From NCBI GenBank assembly GCA_031359995.1, contig JANMAT010000150.1, positions 1 through 21,236 of the forward strand: DNA of 21,236 nt, written 5' to 3'. Shown here one piece after another: positions 7,245-15,175 of the stretch. The notes under the pieces are model-generated. The model saw only the letters and a program-made list of their open reading frames with translations. It ran no database searches and was not told the DNA's origin. A program made the position numbers and the translations under genes. This DNA comes from JANMAT01 sp031359995 (GTDB lineage: Bacteria > Actinomycetota > Acidimicrobiia > Acidimicrobiales > Ilumatobacteraceae). How positions within the stretch are numbered: the stretch's first letter is position 1; every line of letters begins with the position of its first letter.

Positions 7245-7420
7245 TGGGCCTTCGGGAGGTCCCTTCGGGCGATGCGCAGCTCGAGGCGTGCTCTCACCCG
7301 GTTCAGGAAGTCGGCAGGCACCTGGTCGAGGTCGGTGACGATGCTGGCTTCGAAGATGGCGTCCTGCTCGGCCGGGGAGAGGCGCTCGAGCTCTTGCGCA
7401 GTCCAGACCTTGTGTGCCAT
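7241..7420 (-). CDS. Small antitoxin-like protein (59 aa)
   Basis: The ATG at 7420-7418 opens a frame beginning M-A-H-K-V-W-T-A-Q-E-L-E-R-L-S-P-A-E-Q-D-A. The next part reads I-F-E-A-S-I-V-T-D-L-D-Q-V-P, then D-F-L-N-R-V-R-A-R-L-E-L-R-I-A-R-R. It ends TGA at 7243-7241, overlapping the next gene's GTG by 4 nt. It is almost entirely helical with an acidic middle. The E-L-E-x-L-S-P-A-E segment is typical of small antitoxin-like proteins encoded before VapC- or ParE-like toxins in actinobacteria. I see no clear DNA-binding motif. The coupling and size support it as a real gene. Confidence 0.6.
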   Translation of the reverse strand: MAHKVWTAQELERLSPAEQDAIFEASIVTDLDQVPADFLNRVRARLELRIARRDLPKAQ

Positions 7421-7838
7421 GCCCGAATCCTACCGAGGGCCGTCAACCGCCCGTGGGCTGGGCTCCCATGAGCTGGGGCGACGGAAGCGGCACCGGGGCG
7501 CTCGGTGTGAATCTGACGGACGAGCAGCTTTGCTCGGCCCCTGTGCTCGGGTCGGTCGATGACTTGCTGATCGATGGACTCACCGACGCGGAGGACGACG
7601 CGTTCGCTGCTGCACTCGACGTCTGACCACCACGACGGTCCAGGTGCGATCGCGCTACGGGCGGGATGTCGGCGAAGGGGTTCGAGGGTGTGGTCCCGAC
7701 CTCGAAGGTCGTGGTCGCGAAGTCGTCGAGGGTGACCTGGAGAGTCGCTCCCTGGAGGCTCAGGCGGGGGCCGCATCTGCCATGAAGACATGGTAGGCAC
7801 CAACTGCAATATCTGCAATCAGGATGGCTCGCTGTTCG
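7421..7838. other. Mostly non-coding region with possible gene relics
   Basis: About 420 bp. The plus strand holds a possible 52-codon frame (7469-7627, listed separately). On the minus strand, around 7775-7640, an unstarted frame reads coherent protein sequence (G-A-T-L-Q-V-T-L-D-D-F-A-T-T-T-F-E-V-G). It has no start codon or ribosome binding site, so it may be the tail of a lost gene. Nothing else is supported. Confidence 0.35.
7469..7627 (+). CDS. Possible small ORF, antitoxin-tail-like (doubtful)
   Basis: An open frame from ATG 7469 to a TGA near 7625 whose C-terminal part reads S-V-D-D-L-L-I-D-G-L-T-D-A-E-D-D-A-F-A-A-A-L-D. This is an acidic amphipathic helix like the C-terminal tails of several antitoxin families. 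The N-terminal 25 residues look random, and there is no Shine-Dalgarno before the ATG. It may be the surviving tail of a deleted antitoxin rather than a working gene. Confidence 0.22.
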
Positions 7839-9065
7839 CTACCGAGGGGATGCCGGCAAGGACTCGGCGCCCGACAAGCGCGCCGGCTCGCCTTCTCCGT
7901 CGCCGAGCAGACACTCGAGGTCCCCGAGTTCGCGCTCGACGAATCGAGCGACCGCCACGTCCACGAGCACGACGGCAGCCGGTCGGGCACGCGCGTCGAC
8001 GCGAATGGCAGCGAAGGCGGAGATGCCTCCGTCGGGCATCGAGCACGAACCAAAGCGCAACAGGAGGGACCCGTCCGTTCGGACACGGTCGGTGACGAGC
8101 CATGCCTCCTGCGCTCGGTCTCGATCAACTCGTTGCGCAACCCAGGCCTCAGGCACGTCGGGGTTGTCGTCGGAAACCACGCGCAGGAACGCGCAGGCCG
8201 ATTCGTTGCAGCCGACCCCGGCGAGCGACCGCCACGGTGTCGCCGTGCCCGTCGCGGGATCCAGCAGGCGGTACTCGGCACCGCCCAGGCTCTCCTGGGC
8301 GACCGTGAAGCGTTGACCGACCGGAGGATCGGCCGCAGGCACCACCACAGGCGGGCCTGCGCACACCAGACCTGCGGTCATCAGCCAGACGCGGTCGGTG
8401 CCCCAACCGAACTCATCGGTCTCGAACGTGGCGAGAAGGATGGAACCGCTGTCTTCGACGGTCGCCACGACCTTGATGTTCGAGCCCCAGTTGTACAGGG
8501 GCAGCAGGTCGGCGCTCTGGTACCGAGCTCGATACTGGTCCTTCGCTCTGGCGAGGGCGTCGCCCCAGGTGAGCCCGGTGGGCGTCCGCAGGTAGCCCTC
8601 GGCCCCCTTGGCGCTTGCCGCAGTCCACGACGTGAACAGGCCGTCGGTGAGACCGACCAGCAGTCCCGACGGGAAGCCGAGCATCGTGTCGCCGCCCGAC
8701 GTGCAGCCGTTCGCCCAGGGCGTCGCCGTGTTCTTCGGCGGCACGGCCCTGAGCGGCACTCCGTGGACCTTCTCCAGGGCGGCGACGATCTCCGCCTCCG
8801 GTGCGCCGAACCGCACAGCGCCGAGCCCGTCGCCGCGCAGGATGGCATCCACCGCGGGCGCCGAGACGGTCGACATGGCCGACGTCGGCGCGGCCGTGGT
8901 CGGGGCGGCCGTGGTCGGGGCGGCCGAGGTCGGTGCCGGCAGTGTCGAGGGCGCAGTTGCCGCCGAGGACGGCGGAGAACTCGTCGACGCACCACCGGAC
9001 GAAGCCACGCTGCCGCAGCTTGTCGCCGCAATGACCAGCAGCACGCACAAGGGCCTCGGTCGCAT
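7839..9065 (-). CDS. Secreted lipoprotein with Ser/Thr/Pro/Ala linker
   Basis: A 408-residue protein from ATG 9065-9063, preceded by GGGAG at good spacing. Residues 1-17 (M-R-P-R-P-L-C-V-L-L-V-I-A-A-T-S-C) form a lipoprotein signal peptide with the acylated Cys at 17. Residues about 18-65 are a Ser/Thr/Pro/Ala spacer with P-T-T-A-A repeats, typical of a tether outside the membrane. The globular part opens with G-L-G-A-V-R-F-G-A-P-E-A-E-I-V-A-A-L. That pattern recurs in actinobacterial extracytoplasmic proteins, sometimes as a duplicated domain. Paired cysteines (for example in N-G-C-T-S-G-G and G-C-N-E-S-A-C) suggest disulfides. No catalytic motif is recognised. It is transcribed away from the excisionase-like gene and may be passenger cargo of the island. 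Confidence 0.75.
   Translation of the reverse strand: MRPRPLCVLLVIAATSCGSVASSGGASTSSPPSSAATAPSTLPAPTSAAPTTAAPTTAAPTSAMSTVSAPAVDAILRGDGLGAVRFGAPEAEIVAALEKVHGVPLRAVPPKNTATPWANGCTSGGDTMLGFPSGLLVGLTDGLFTSWTAASAKGAEGYLRTPTGLTWGDALARAKDQYRARYQSADLLPLYNWGSNIKVVATVEDSGSILLATFETDEFGWGTDRVWLMTAGLVCAGPPVVVPAADPPVGQRFTVAQESLGGAEYRLLDPATGTATPWRSLAGVGCNESACAFLRVVSDDNPDVPEAWVAQRVDRDRAQEAWLVTDRVRTDGSLLLRFGSCSMPDGGISAFAAIRVDARARPAAVVLVDVAVARFVERELGDLECLLGDGEGEPARLSGAESLPASPR
8891..8935. repeat. 15-bp tandem repeat inside the lipoprotein linker
   Basis: Two exact copies of CGGCCGTGGTCGGGG (8891-8905 and 8906-8920) and a third with changes (8921-8935). On the coding (minus) strand they encode the P-T-T-A-A linker units. 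Such repeats expand and contract by slippage, so linker length probably varies between strains. Confidence 0.7.
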
Positions 9066-9300
9066 CGCCCGCTCCCATCGTTCCGATCCCGACTCTACGA
9101 CGTCGCGACGCCTGGCCGGATCCGCCGGTTGACAGGCGTGCCGGGAAACTCGGCCCGAAAGTCCCCAGATCGCATGACAGCCACTCCCGTTGGGAGGTGT
9201 GAGGAACGCGACCTTCCTGAACCGCCGCGAGGAATTCGTTTCGCCCATCTCGGTTCTGGCGCGCCCTCATCTCTTAGACGGCATTCGAAGGGAGCCCAAC

Positions 9301-9537
9301 GTGACCGACCCAACCAACCCTCGTGTGTTCCTCACGGTCGAGGAGGTGGCGGCCCTACTCCGGGTCTGCCGCACGACCGTGTGCGCGCTCATCGGTCGCA
9401 GCCGAGCGCGTCCAACAGAGCCGGGCTTCCCGCACACCAAGGTTGGCAGCACATACCGCATTCGGTGCAACGAGCTCGACGCATGGCTCGAAGCGGGCTG
9501 TCCGATGCCCGACGACGCCCTGCCCGAAGCCAGCTGA
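9301..9537 (+). CDS. Excisionase-family helix-turn-helix DNA-binding protein
   Basis: A 78-residue protein from GTG 9301, with AGGGAG at about 7 nt spacing. It reads V-F-L-T-V-E-E-V-A-A-L-L-R-V-C-R-T-T-V-C-A-L-I, then G-F-P-H-T-K-V-G-S-T-Y-R-I-R-C-N-E-L-D-A-W-L. This is the MerR-like winged helix of the Xis/'helix-turn-helix, excisionase family' (T-x-x-E-x-A, then K-V-G-x-x-Y-R-I, then L-D-x-W-L). Such proteins bend DNA at att sites for excision, or regulate replication and transfer genes of integrative elements. It lies just before the inverted-repeat region and relaxase and is on the same strand as relaxase and integrase. Its binding site could be the repeats at 9621-9962. An upstream ATG at 9190 in the same frame adds sequence with no family resemblance. 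Confidence 0.8.
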   Translation: MTDPTNPRVFLTVEEVAALLRVCRTTVCALIGRSRARPTEPGFPHTKVGSTYRIRCNELDAWLEAGCPMPDDALPEAS

Positions 9538-9620
9538 AGGGCTTCACACGCGCGGCAGCGCGGAGGTGTGAGACCACACACCGCGCCGAGCCGCGCAGCG
9601 TCACAGGAGGGGTCCACATC

Positions 9621-9962
9621 ATCCGGGATGCGGGGTTATCCGGGAAGCCGTGGCTGCGCTCCTGGTCAGTGCGTAGATCGGCGAAGACGGGTCCCGGATA
9701 ATCGGAAGCCCCGAGGAAGGCGACGCCGGTGTCGAGTCCAGCGTCGTCGACCGGTCGCTCGTGAGCGGCCTGGTGCTGAGCAGGGCCATCTTGGGAGCGC
9801 CCGACATGCGCGGGTCGCCAACCGCGAAGCCTTGACCCACTGCGCCAGCTTGATTATCCGGGGACCGGAACGCGGACTCGCCTGCGCTAAGACGGGCGCG
9901 ACCGCCCCACCCCGGATAAGCGCGCGTCCCGGATGATGTGAGTTATGCGGGATCCCGGATAA
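9621..9962. repeat. Cluster of eight inverted and direct TTATCCGGGA-type repeats
   Basis: Copies related to TTATCCGGGA occur at 9621-9628 (core only), 9636-9645, 9692-9701 (reverse), 9854-9863, 9910-9919 (reverse), 9927-9936 (reverse), 9943-9952 and 9953-9962 (reverse). Most match the 10-mer exactly or with one change, in mixed orientation. I saw no such cluster elsewhere in the window. Repeated mixed-orientation sites beside a relaxase gene suggest binding sites for a relaxosome or Xis/Rep-type protein, part of oriT, or a replication origin. Confidence 0.75.
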
Positions 9963-9967
9963 CTCAC
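9938..9967. promoter_or_regulatory. 30-bp near-perfect palindrome upstream of the relaxase gene
   Basis: The left arm begins GTGAGTTATGCGGGA and the right arm is TCCCGGATAACTCAC. They pair at 14 of 15 positions around the centre at 9952/9953. It ends 55 bp before the relaxase ATG at 10023. It embeds two head-to-head copies of the TTATCCGGGA repeat. Likely roles are an operator repressing the relaxase or the core inverted repeat of oriT. Confidence 0.65.
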
Positions 9968-10022
9968 ACACTTGCACCAGGGTGCAGTGCGTGGTGTGGA
10001 CCGAGCGAAGGGGGCTCACACC

Positions 10023-12449
10023 ATGATGAGCGTGGGCCGGCTGAGCGCCGGCCAGGAGGCGTACTACCTCGAGGAGGTCGTCGCCGGTACGGAGGACTAC
10101 TACCTGTCGGCCGGCGAGGCGCCCGGGCGTTGGACGGGGCGTCTCTCGGCCCGTCTCGGGCTCACGGGCACGGTCACGGCCGAGCCGCTCGACGCCGTGC
10201 TCGCCGGGCTCGACCCGACCGGCGTCTACAAGCTGCGCGCCACGCCGGCGAGCCGGCCCGGCTACGACCTCACCCTGTCGGCACCGAAGTCCGTGTCCCT
10301 CATCTGGGGTCTCGGTGAAGCCGCGATCGCCGCTCAGGTCGTTGAGGCCCACGAGCGCGCCGTCGACGAGGCACTCACCTACCTCGAAGGCTCGGCCTGC
10401 CACCTGCGGCGCGGCCACGGTGGGGCAGACCGCGTCGACGGTGGCGGGTTCGTCGGTGCCGCCTTCCGTCACCGGACAAGCAGGGCCGGCGACCCTGACC
10501 TTCACACCCACGTCCTTGTGGCCAACATGAGCGAGGGTGACGACGGCCGGTGGACGGCCCTCGACGGGCGCAGCATCTTCGGGCACGCCCGCACGGCGGG
10601 GTTCGTGTACCAGACCCGCCTCCGCCACGAACTGGGCCAGCGCCTCGGCCTGGTCTTCGGGGAGGTCACCAAGGGCTACGCCGACGTGGTCGGCGTGCCC
10701 GACGACCTGCGGATCGCCATGTCGACCCGCCGGCAGCAGATCGTCGGCACCATGGCCGACCGCGAGGCCCACACCGCCAAGGGCGCCCAGGTCGCTGCGC
10801 TCGACACCCGCAAGGCCAAGAGCGGCCACGTCACCGAGGACGAGCTGCGCACCCGCTGGGCCGAACAGGCGGCCGCCTTCGCCTTCACCGTCGACCAGGT
10901 GCCCCGCCGCCACGAACCCGCGGTAGATGTCTCGCTAGATGGCGACTTGCTGGCCCGACGGGTCACCGACGCCAACGCCACGTTCGAACGCAAAGACGTC
11001 ATCCGTGAGCTAGCGGCCGCAGCGTGGCAGGGCACCACCCTCGACGAGATCGAACAGCGCACCGACGCCTTCCTCGCCGGCCGGTTCGCCATCCCCGTAC
11101 GGCAGGGGCGCTGGACGACACCCGAGATCCTCGAGCTCGAGCAGGACACCATCGAACGGGCGGTCGCGCCCGGGCGACGGTGGTGCGGGGTCATCGACGT
11201 CGACGTCGTCCAGCAACACCTCGGCCAGCACCGCCAGCTCGGCACCGACCAATGGATGGCCGCGCTGCGGCTCACCCGGGACGGCGGCGCCATCTCGGTC
11301 GTCATCGGCCCGGCCGGCAGCGGCAAGACCACCATGCTCGGCGTCGCCCGCCAGCTCTGGGAGGACGGCGGCTACCGCGTGATCGGTGCCGCGCTGGCCG
11401 CCAAGGCGGCGAGCGAACTGGCCGACGGTGCGCACATCCCGTCGACCACCGCCGACCGGCTCCTGTCGCAGATCCGGCGAGGCCAAGCCCGGCTCGACGA
11501 GCGCACCGTCGTCGTGGTCGACGAAGCCGGCATGCTCGGCACCCGCCGGCTCGCCGCCCTCGCCGAAGAGACCCACCGCGCGGGCGCGAAGCTCGTGCTC
11601 GTGGGCGACCCAGCCCAGCTCGCCGAGATCGACGCCGGCGGCCTGTTCGCCAGCCTCGCCCACCGGGTCGTCCCGAGCGTCCTCACCGAGAACCGCCGCC
11701 AACGCGACAGCGGCGAGCAGACCATCGCCCGCCAGCTACGCGAGCGGGCCACCACCGACGCCGTGTCGTCGATGCAGCGACACGGCCGGATCACCACCGC
11801 CCCGACCGGTGACGCGCGCCGCGATGTGATCGTGCGCGACTGGCTCGACCACCGTCGTGTCGGCGCCGACACGCTCATGATCGCGGCCCGACGGGTCACC
11901 GTCGCCGACCTCAACCACCGCGCCCGACAAGCGCTGCGCGACGTCGGCCGCCTGGGCGACGACATCGTCGAGGTCCGAGGTCTCGGCTTCGCCCTCGGCG
12001 ACGAAGTGCTCGCCCATCACAACGACTACCGGCTCGGCATCCTCAACGGCGACCGCGCCACCGCGCTCGGCGGCACCCGCCACACCCTCGCCCTCGAGAT
12101 GGCCGACGGCCGCCACCTGCGCATCCCGCTCGCGTACGTCGAGGACGGCCACCTCACCCACAGCTACGCCACCACCGTCCACAAGGCACAGGGCACCACC
12201 TGCGACCAGCTCCTGGTGCTCGGCGACGACACCTTCACCATCGAGACCGCCTACACGAGCCTCACCCGCGACCGCGACCGCAACCAGCTCTACCTCGCCC
12301 AACCCGACCTCGACCCCAACCACCACGGCGCCCAGATCGTCGGCGACCTCATCGACGCCTTCACCGACGCCATGAGCCGCAGCGAAGCCAAAGTCGCCGC
12401 CGTCGACTGGGGCATCGAGATCGGCATCGGCCTGGACTTGGACCTGTGA
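10023..12449 (+). CDS. MobF (TrwC/TraA-type) relaxase-helicase, short form
   Basis: An 808-residue conjugative relaxase fused to a superfamily 1 helicase. Its predicted role is to nick oriT, stay bound to the DNA through a tyrosine, and unwind the strand for transfer. The N terminus has paired tyrosines (Y14-Y15 and Y26-Y27, in G-T-E-D-Y-Y-L). The metal-binding three-histidine region is F-R-H-R-T-S-R-A-G-D-P-D-L-H-T-H, with H161 and H163. The helicase has Walker A GPAGSGKTT near 429, Walker B VVVVDEAGM near 498, L-V-G-D-P-A-Q-L, then T-V-H-K-A-Q-G-T-T near 720 and Y-T-S-L-T-R-D-R-D-R-N. All key motifs are present although the protein is shorter than many actinobacterial TraA proteins (1000+ residues). 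ATG 10023 follows AAGGGGG; an ATG at 10026 is equally possible. No coupling protein or secretion genes are nearby. Confidence 0.9.
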   Translation: MMSVGRLSAGQEAYYLEEVVAGTEDYYLSAGEAPGRWTGRLSARLGLTGTVTAEPLDAVLAGLDPTGVYKLRATPASRPGYDLTLSAPKSVSLIWGLGEAAIAAQVVEAHERAVDEALTYLEGSACHLRRGHGGADRVDGGGFVGAAFRHRTSRAGDPDLHTHVLVANMSEGDDGRWTALDGRSIFGHARTAGFVYQTRLRHELGQRLGLVFGEVTKGYADVVGVPDDLRIAMSTRRQQIVGTMADREAHTAKGAQVAALDTRKAKSGHVTEDELRTRWAEQAAAFAFTVDQVPRRHEPAVDVSLDGDLLARRVTDANATFERKDVIRELAAAAWQGTTLDEIEQRTDAFLAGRFAIPVRQGRWTTPEILELEQDTIERAVAPGRRWCGVIDVDVVQQHLGQHRQLGTDQWMAALRLTRDGGAISVVIGPAGSGKTTMLGVARQLWEDGGYRVIGAALAAKAASELADGAHIPSTTADRLLSQIRRGQARLDERTVVVVDEAGMLGTRRLAALAEETHRAGAKLVLVGDPAQLAEIDAGGLFASLAHRVVPSVLTENRRQRDSGEQTIARQLRERATTDAVSSMQRHGRITTAPTGDARRDVIVRDWLDHRRVGADTLMIAARRVTVADLNHRARQALRDVGRLGDDIVEVRGLGFALGDEVLAHHNDYRLGILNGDRATALGGTRHTLALEMADGRHLRIPLAYVEDGHLTHSYATTVHKAQGTTCDQLLVLGDDTFTIETAYTSLTRDRDRNQLYLAQPDLDPNHHGAQIVGDLIDAFTDAMSRSEAKVAAVDWGIEIGIGLDLDL

Positions 12450-12567
12450 TGGCGAGGTCGCCGACGAAGCTCCCGCGCCAGGCGCGTCGCAGGCTGGCCG
12501 CATCGGCCGGGTTGAGCACCCTGGCAGACTGGACGCCAGCAGAGCGCGGCAACGGAAGGGGCATCCG

Positions 12568-13710
12568 ATGAGCACGGCCGGCTCAATCAGCCGAGCGTCG
12601 AACGGGACGTGGACCTTCGTAGTCGACGTGCCTGGCGCGAACGGCAAACGGCGCCAGGTTCGCCGTCGGGGCTTCGCCACGAAGAAGGAAGCGCAGGCGG
12701 AGCTCGCCGCGGTGCTCTACGAGGTACAGCGCGGCTCGTACGTCCGGCCCTCCCGTATGACCCTTGCGACCTACCTGCTCGATCGATGGCTGCCGGCGAG
12801 GCGCGCCGACCTTCGGGCGGCAACGGTCGTGGGCTACGAGAAGGTCATCCGGACACGCATCCTTCCCGTGCTCGGCAACGTCCCGCTCTACCGGCTTGAC
12901 GCAGCCGGCCTCGAAGCCTTCTATGGGCAGCTCCTCGAGCGGGGCGGCCGCAACTCTGGCCGGCTCTCGCCCAAGACCGTGGCCAACACGGCAGGCGTGC
13001 TGTCGATCGCCCTCGCCGACGCCGTTCGCCTGCGAATCATCCCGTTCAGCCCCGCCACCGACGCACGACTCCCACGGCGAGCGCACCGCGAGATGACAGC
13101 CTGGACCGAGGGCGAGGCGGCCGCCTTCCTGGCCTCGGTGGTCGACGATCGCATGTTCCCCCTGTGGCGCCTGGCGCTCGCCACGGGGCTTCGTCGAGGC
13201 GAGCTGTGCCGCCTCCGGTGGAAGGACGTTGACCTGGCCGTCGGCGTCGTGGTGGTGGCGAGCACCCGCGTCGTGGCCGACGCAGTCGTGACGGGGGAGC
13301 CGAAGACCAAGGCCGGTGCTCGCATCGTCGCGCTAGACCGGGACACCGTGGCCGCGTTGGCGTCCTGGAAGCGACGGCAAGCGCAGGAGCGTCTCGCCGC
13401 CGGCGCTTCCTGGGCCGACTCGGGCCTGGTCTTCGTCGACGAGCACGGCGTTCCCCCGCACCCGGAGACGCTCACTCGCTGGTGGCGCGAAGCGGTCGAG
13501 CGAGCGGGTCTACCACCCATTCGCCTCCACGATGCCCGCCACACCGCGGCCACCGTCCTGCTGCGGGCCGGTGTGCCCGTCAAGGTCGTCTCCCAGCGCC
13601 TCGGCCACGCCGACGTCGCTGTCACCATGCGCATCTATCAACATGTCACCGCCCAAGACGACCGCCAGGCCGCCGAGGCGCTCGGCCGAGCTCTCGGCGG
13701 GGACCGATGA
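12568..13710 (+). CDS. Tyrosine site-specific integrase
   Basis: A 380-residue phage-type integrase predicted to catalyse integration and excision of the surrounding element. Residues ~1-60 form an AP2-like arm-binding domain (G-T-W-T-F-V-V-D-V-P, then R-R-G-F-A-T-K-K-E-A). Residues ~65-165 form the core-binding domain. The catalytic domain follows, with R209 in T-G-L-R-R-G-E-L, H321 and R324 in H-D-A-R-H-T, H347 in L-G-H-A-D and nucleophile Y357 in I-Y-Q-H-V. A lysine lies in P-K-T-K-A-G-A-R. All catalytic residues are present and the length is normal, so it looks functional. The start has GGAAGGGG at good spacing. It lies 118 bp after the relaxase on the same strand. It is 1.5 kb from the right att-like repeat and converges on the split PIN gene with a 4-bp gap. 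Confidence 0.93.
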   Translation: MSTAGSISRASNGTWTFVVDVPGANGKRRQVRRRGFATKKEAQAELAAVLYEVQRGSYVRPSRMTLATYLLDRWLPARRADLRAATVVGYEKVIRTRILPVLGNVPLYRLDAAGLEAFYGQLLERGGRNSGRLSPKTVANTAGVLSIALADAVRLRIIPFSPATDARLPRRAHREMTAWTEGEAAAFLASVVDDRMFPLWRLALATGLRRGELCRLRWKDVDLAVGVVVVASTRVVADAVVTGEPKTKAGARIVALDRDTVAALASWKRRQAQERLAAGASWADSGLVFVDEHGVPPHPETLTRWWREAVERAGLPPIRLHDARHTAATVLLRAGVPVKVVSQRLGHADVAVTMRIYQHVTAQDDRQAAEALGRALGGDR

Positions 13711-13714
13711 GGCC

Positions 13715-14827
13715 CTAGCCGCGGTGCGTGGGTCCGGACAACAGCTCGGGTAGCTCATCCAACGACGTGAGGACGAGGGTCTCGAGTCGCTCATCGAGGC
13801 CTGTCCGTCGGAGCTGCGAAGCGACCGCCTTGTCGGTCACCACGACATCGCAGTATGGGACGCTCGATCCCAGTGCGTCGATGTCGTGGATGTCGTTCGG
13901 CGTCCATCGATGGTTGAGGTCCTCGTGGTACGCGACCTAGAGCGTGACTGCGACGTCGAAGCTCGGCATCGAATCGAACGCGGCCCGAGCGTGCTCCGGG
14001 GTAGAAAAGAGCTCGGCAAGGTCGGCGGCTCGGTCGTTGACCGCCTCCGTGAGAATCCGGTTCACCTCGATGACGACCTCACGCGCGGCGACGAGGTCTC
14101 GGATTCGACCCTTCCTCCATCGTGGGTCCGCCTTGAAGCGGCTCTGTTGCTCGCGCTCTTGCTCGGCCCGCTTCGTGCCGACGTCCGACTCGTTCCCTGG
14201 GCGCCAGCCGAGGGAACGCATCTGGGCCTCTTCATCGGGTGCTGGTCCCGCGAGGACGTTCCGAACAAGCTCGAGCTCGGCAGACCGGTGGAGCCGATCG
14301 AACTCGTCCGGTCCTCCCGGGTGAGCGAGACGAGCGTCCTCCGTGATATCGGCTCCGTGTTCGTCGTAGATGCGGGAGCCGCCCGCGATCCCGAACGCAC
14401 GTGCGACGCCCCAGCCGAGGTAGTCCATCGCATTGATCGGCCGGCTGCTTGGGCCAACGAGGTCATCGAGCAGCGCTTCGATCTCATGGGTGGAGATGAC
14501 GCTTCGCGACGTGACGACGAAGTACTCCGACAGCAGCTCGATCACGTCTCGTAGGTCCCGACGTTGACGGTGTTGCCCGATCTGGGATGTCTCAAAGAAG
14601 ATGGAGTCAGAGATCGGAAACACCGCGGTGCCAGACGCCTGGGCGTTGACGAGAGCGGCGAGGGTCTCCTCGTGACGTCTCCCGTCGGGGTGCCCGTTGT
14701 GAGCCTTGGCCAGCGCAATCCAGTGCAGCATGTCCAAGTACACGAGCGTCGGCGGACGCGGTGGCAGTCTCAGCGTCGCCGGCCAGCGATACGGCCCATC
14801 GGTCCGTTTGCGGCCGATCTGCATCAT
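13715..14827 (-). pseudogene. PIN-domain-like nuclease gene interrupted by an in-frame amber codon
   Basis: The 296-codon frame from ATG 14827 ends at TAG 13939-13937. The same frame then continues for 73 sense codons to a second TAG at 13717-13715, reading V-A-Y-H-E-D-L-N-H-R-W-T-P-N-D-I-H-D-I-D and on through Y-C-D-V-V-V-T-D-K-A-V-A-S-Q-L. The N terminus (T-L-V-Y-L-D-M-L-H-W-I-A-L-A-K-A) carries the first PIN acidic residue, and an E follows in F-F-E-T-S. The Asp-rich N-D-I-H-D-I-D and V-V-T-D-K strands that complete a PIN active site lie beyond the amber stop. The whole 369-residue product therefore looks like one gene broken by a nonsense mutation, or one requiring readthrough. The Shine-Dalgarno is weak, so the start is uncertain. 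It sits at the island's right end, a usual place for defence or TA cargo. Confidence 0.75.
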
Positions 14828-15133
14828 CTCAGTGTCGCACCCCAGCGGCCTCGGGCCGCCGCCGATTCGGGGCGGCCGCCGTGGCCCGATGGGGCGTCCA
14901 GGTCGGCTCGGTGCGTGCGAGGCAGGGTGACGCCCACCGTCATGACCTTCGGTGCGATCGCCACCTCGTCCAGCTCAGGACCGTTCGAGTACCCAGGCGG
15001 CGAGGGTCTCGTCCTCATCGCGATTGGGATCTTCCGACGGTTCTAGATCGACCGGGGTCGCATCGCTGTTCCGTGGGGGTGAGCGCTGTCCCGCGACCGT
15101 TGCCGGTGCCAAGACCGTGACCAAAACGTGACC

Positions 15134-15155
15134 AGCGGGCTGCTCGCAGCCCGCT
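15134..15155. terminator. Strong 10-bp hairpin next to the att-like site
   Basis: AGCGGGCTGC (15134-15143) and GCAGCCCGCT (15146-15155) are perfect complements around a 2-nt centre (effectively a 9-bp stem with a tetraloop). It lies 20 bp before the att-like core. No T tract follows, so it may be a terminator insulating the island or part of the recombination site. The function is inferred. Confidence 0.45.
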
Positions 15156-15175
15156 GAACAGGAGAAATGCTGTGG

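Larger units (their letters stand above)
9538..10022. other. Non-coding region before the relaxase
   Basis: About 485 bp without a supported gene, between the excisionase-like gene and the relaxase start. It carries the inverted-repeat cluster and the near-perfect palindrome listed separately, plus a minor GGTGTG/CACACC inverted repeat near 9565-9582. The position fits an origin of transfer and the relaxase promoter/operator region. Confidence 0.55.

Noticed and set aside
8881..8935. CRISPR-like or regulatory short repeats
   Set aside because: The 15-bp units are adjacent, without spacers, in frame, and encode the P-T-T-A-A linker of the lipoprotein.
7824..9701. Long plus-strand open frame over the lipoprotein
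   Set aside because: It is antisense to a gene with a signal peptide, lipobox and good ribosome binding site. Its product is Arg/Gly-rich with no domain, as expected for a high-GC shadow frame.
9666..10913. Minus-strand open frame across the repeat cluster and relaxase start
   Set aside because: It overlaps the relaxase catalytic region in antisense, has no recognisable domain and would run through the palindrome.
13728..13940. Separate small plus-strand gene downstream of the integrase
   Set aside because: The minus strand carries the in-frame continuation of the amber-split PIN gene here, with clear protein character. The plus frame is Ser/Arg-rich.
14564..15120. Small plus-strand genes near the island's right end
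   Set aside because: The left half is antisense to the PIN gene. The right half shows no recognisable start or domain and overlaps the junction region.
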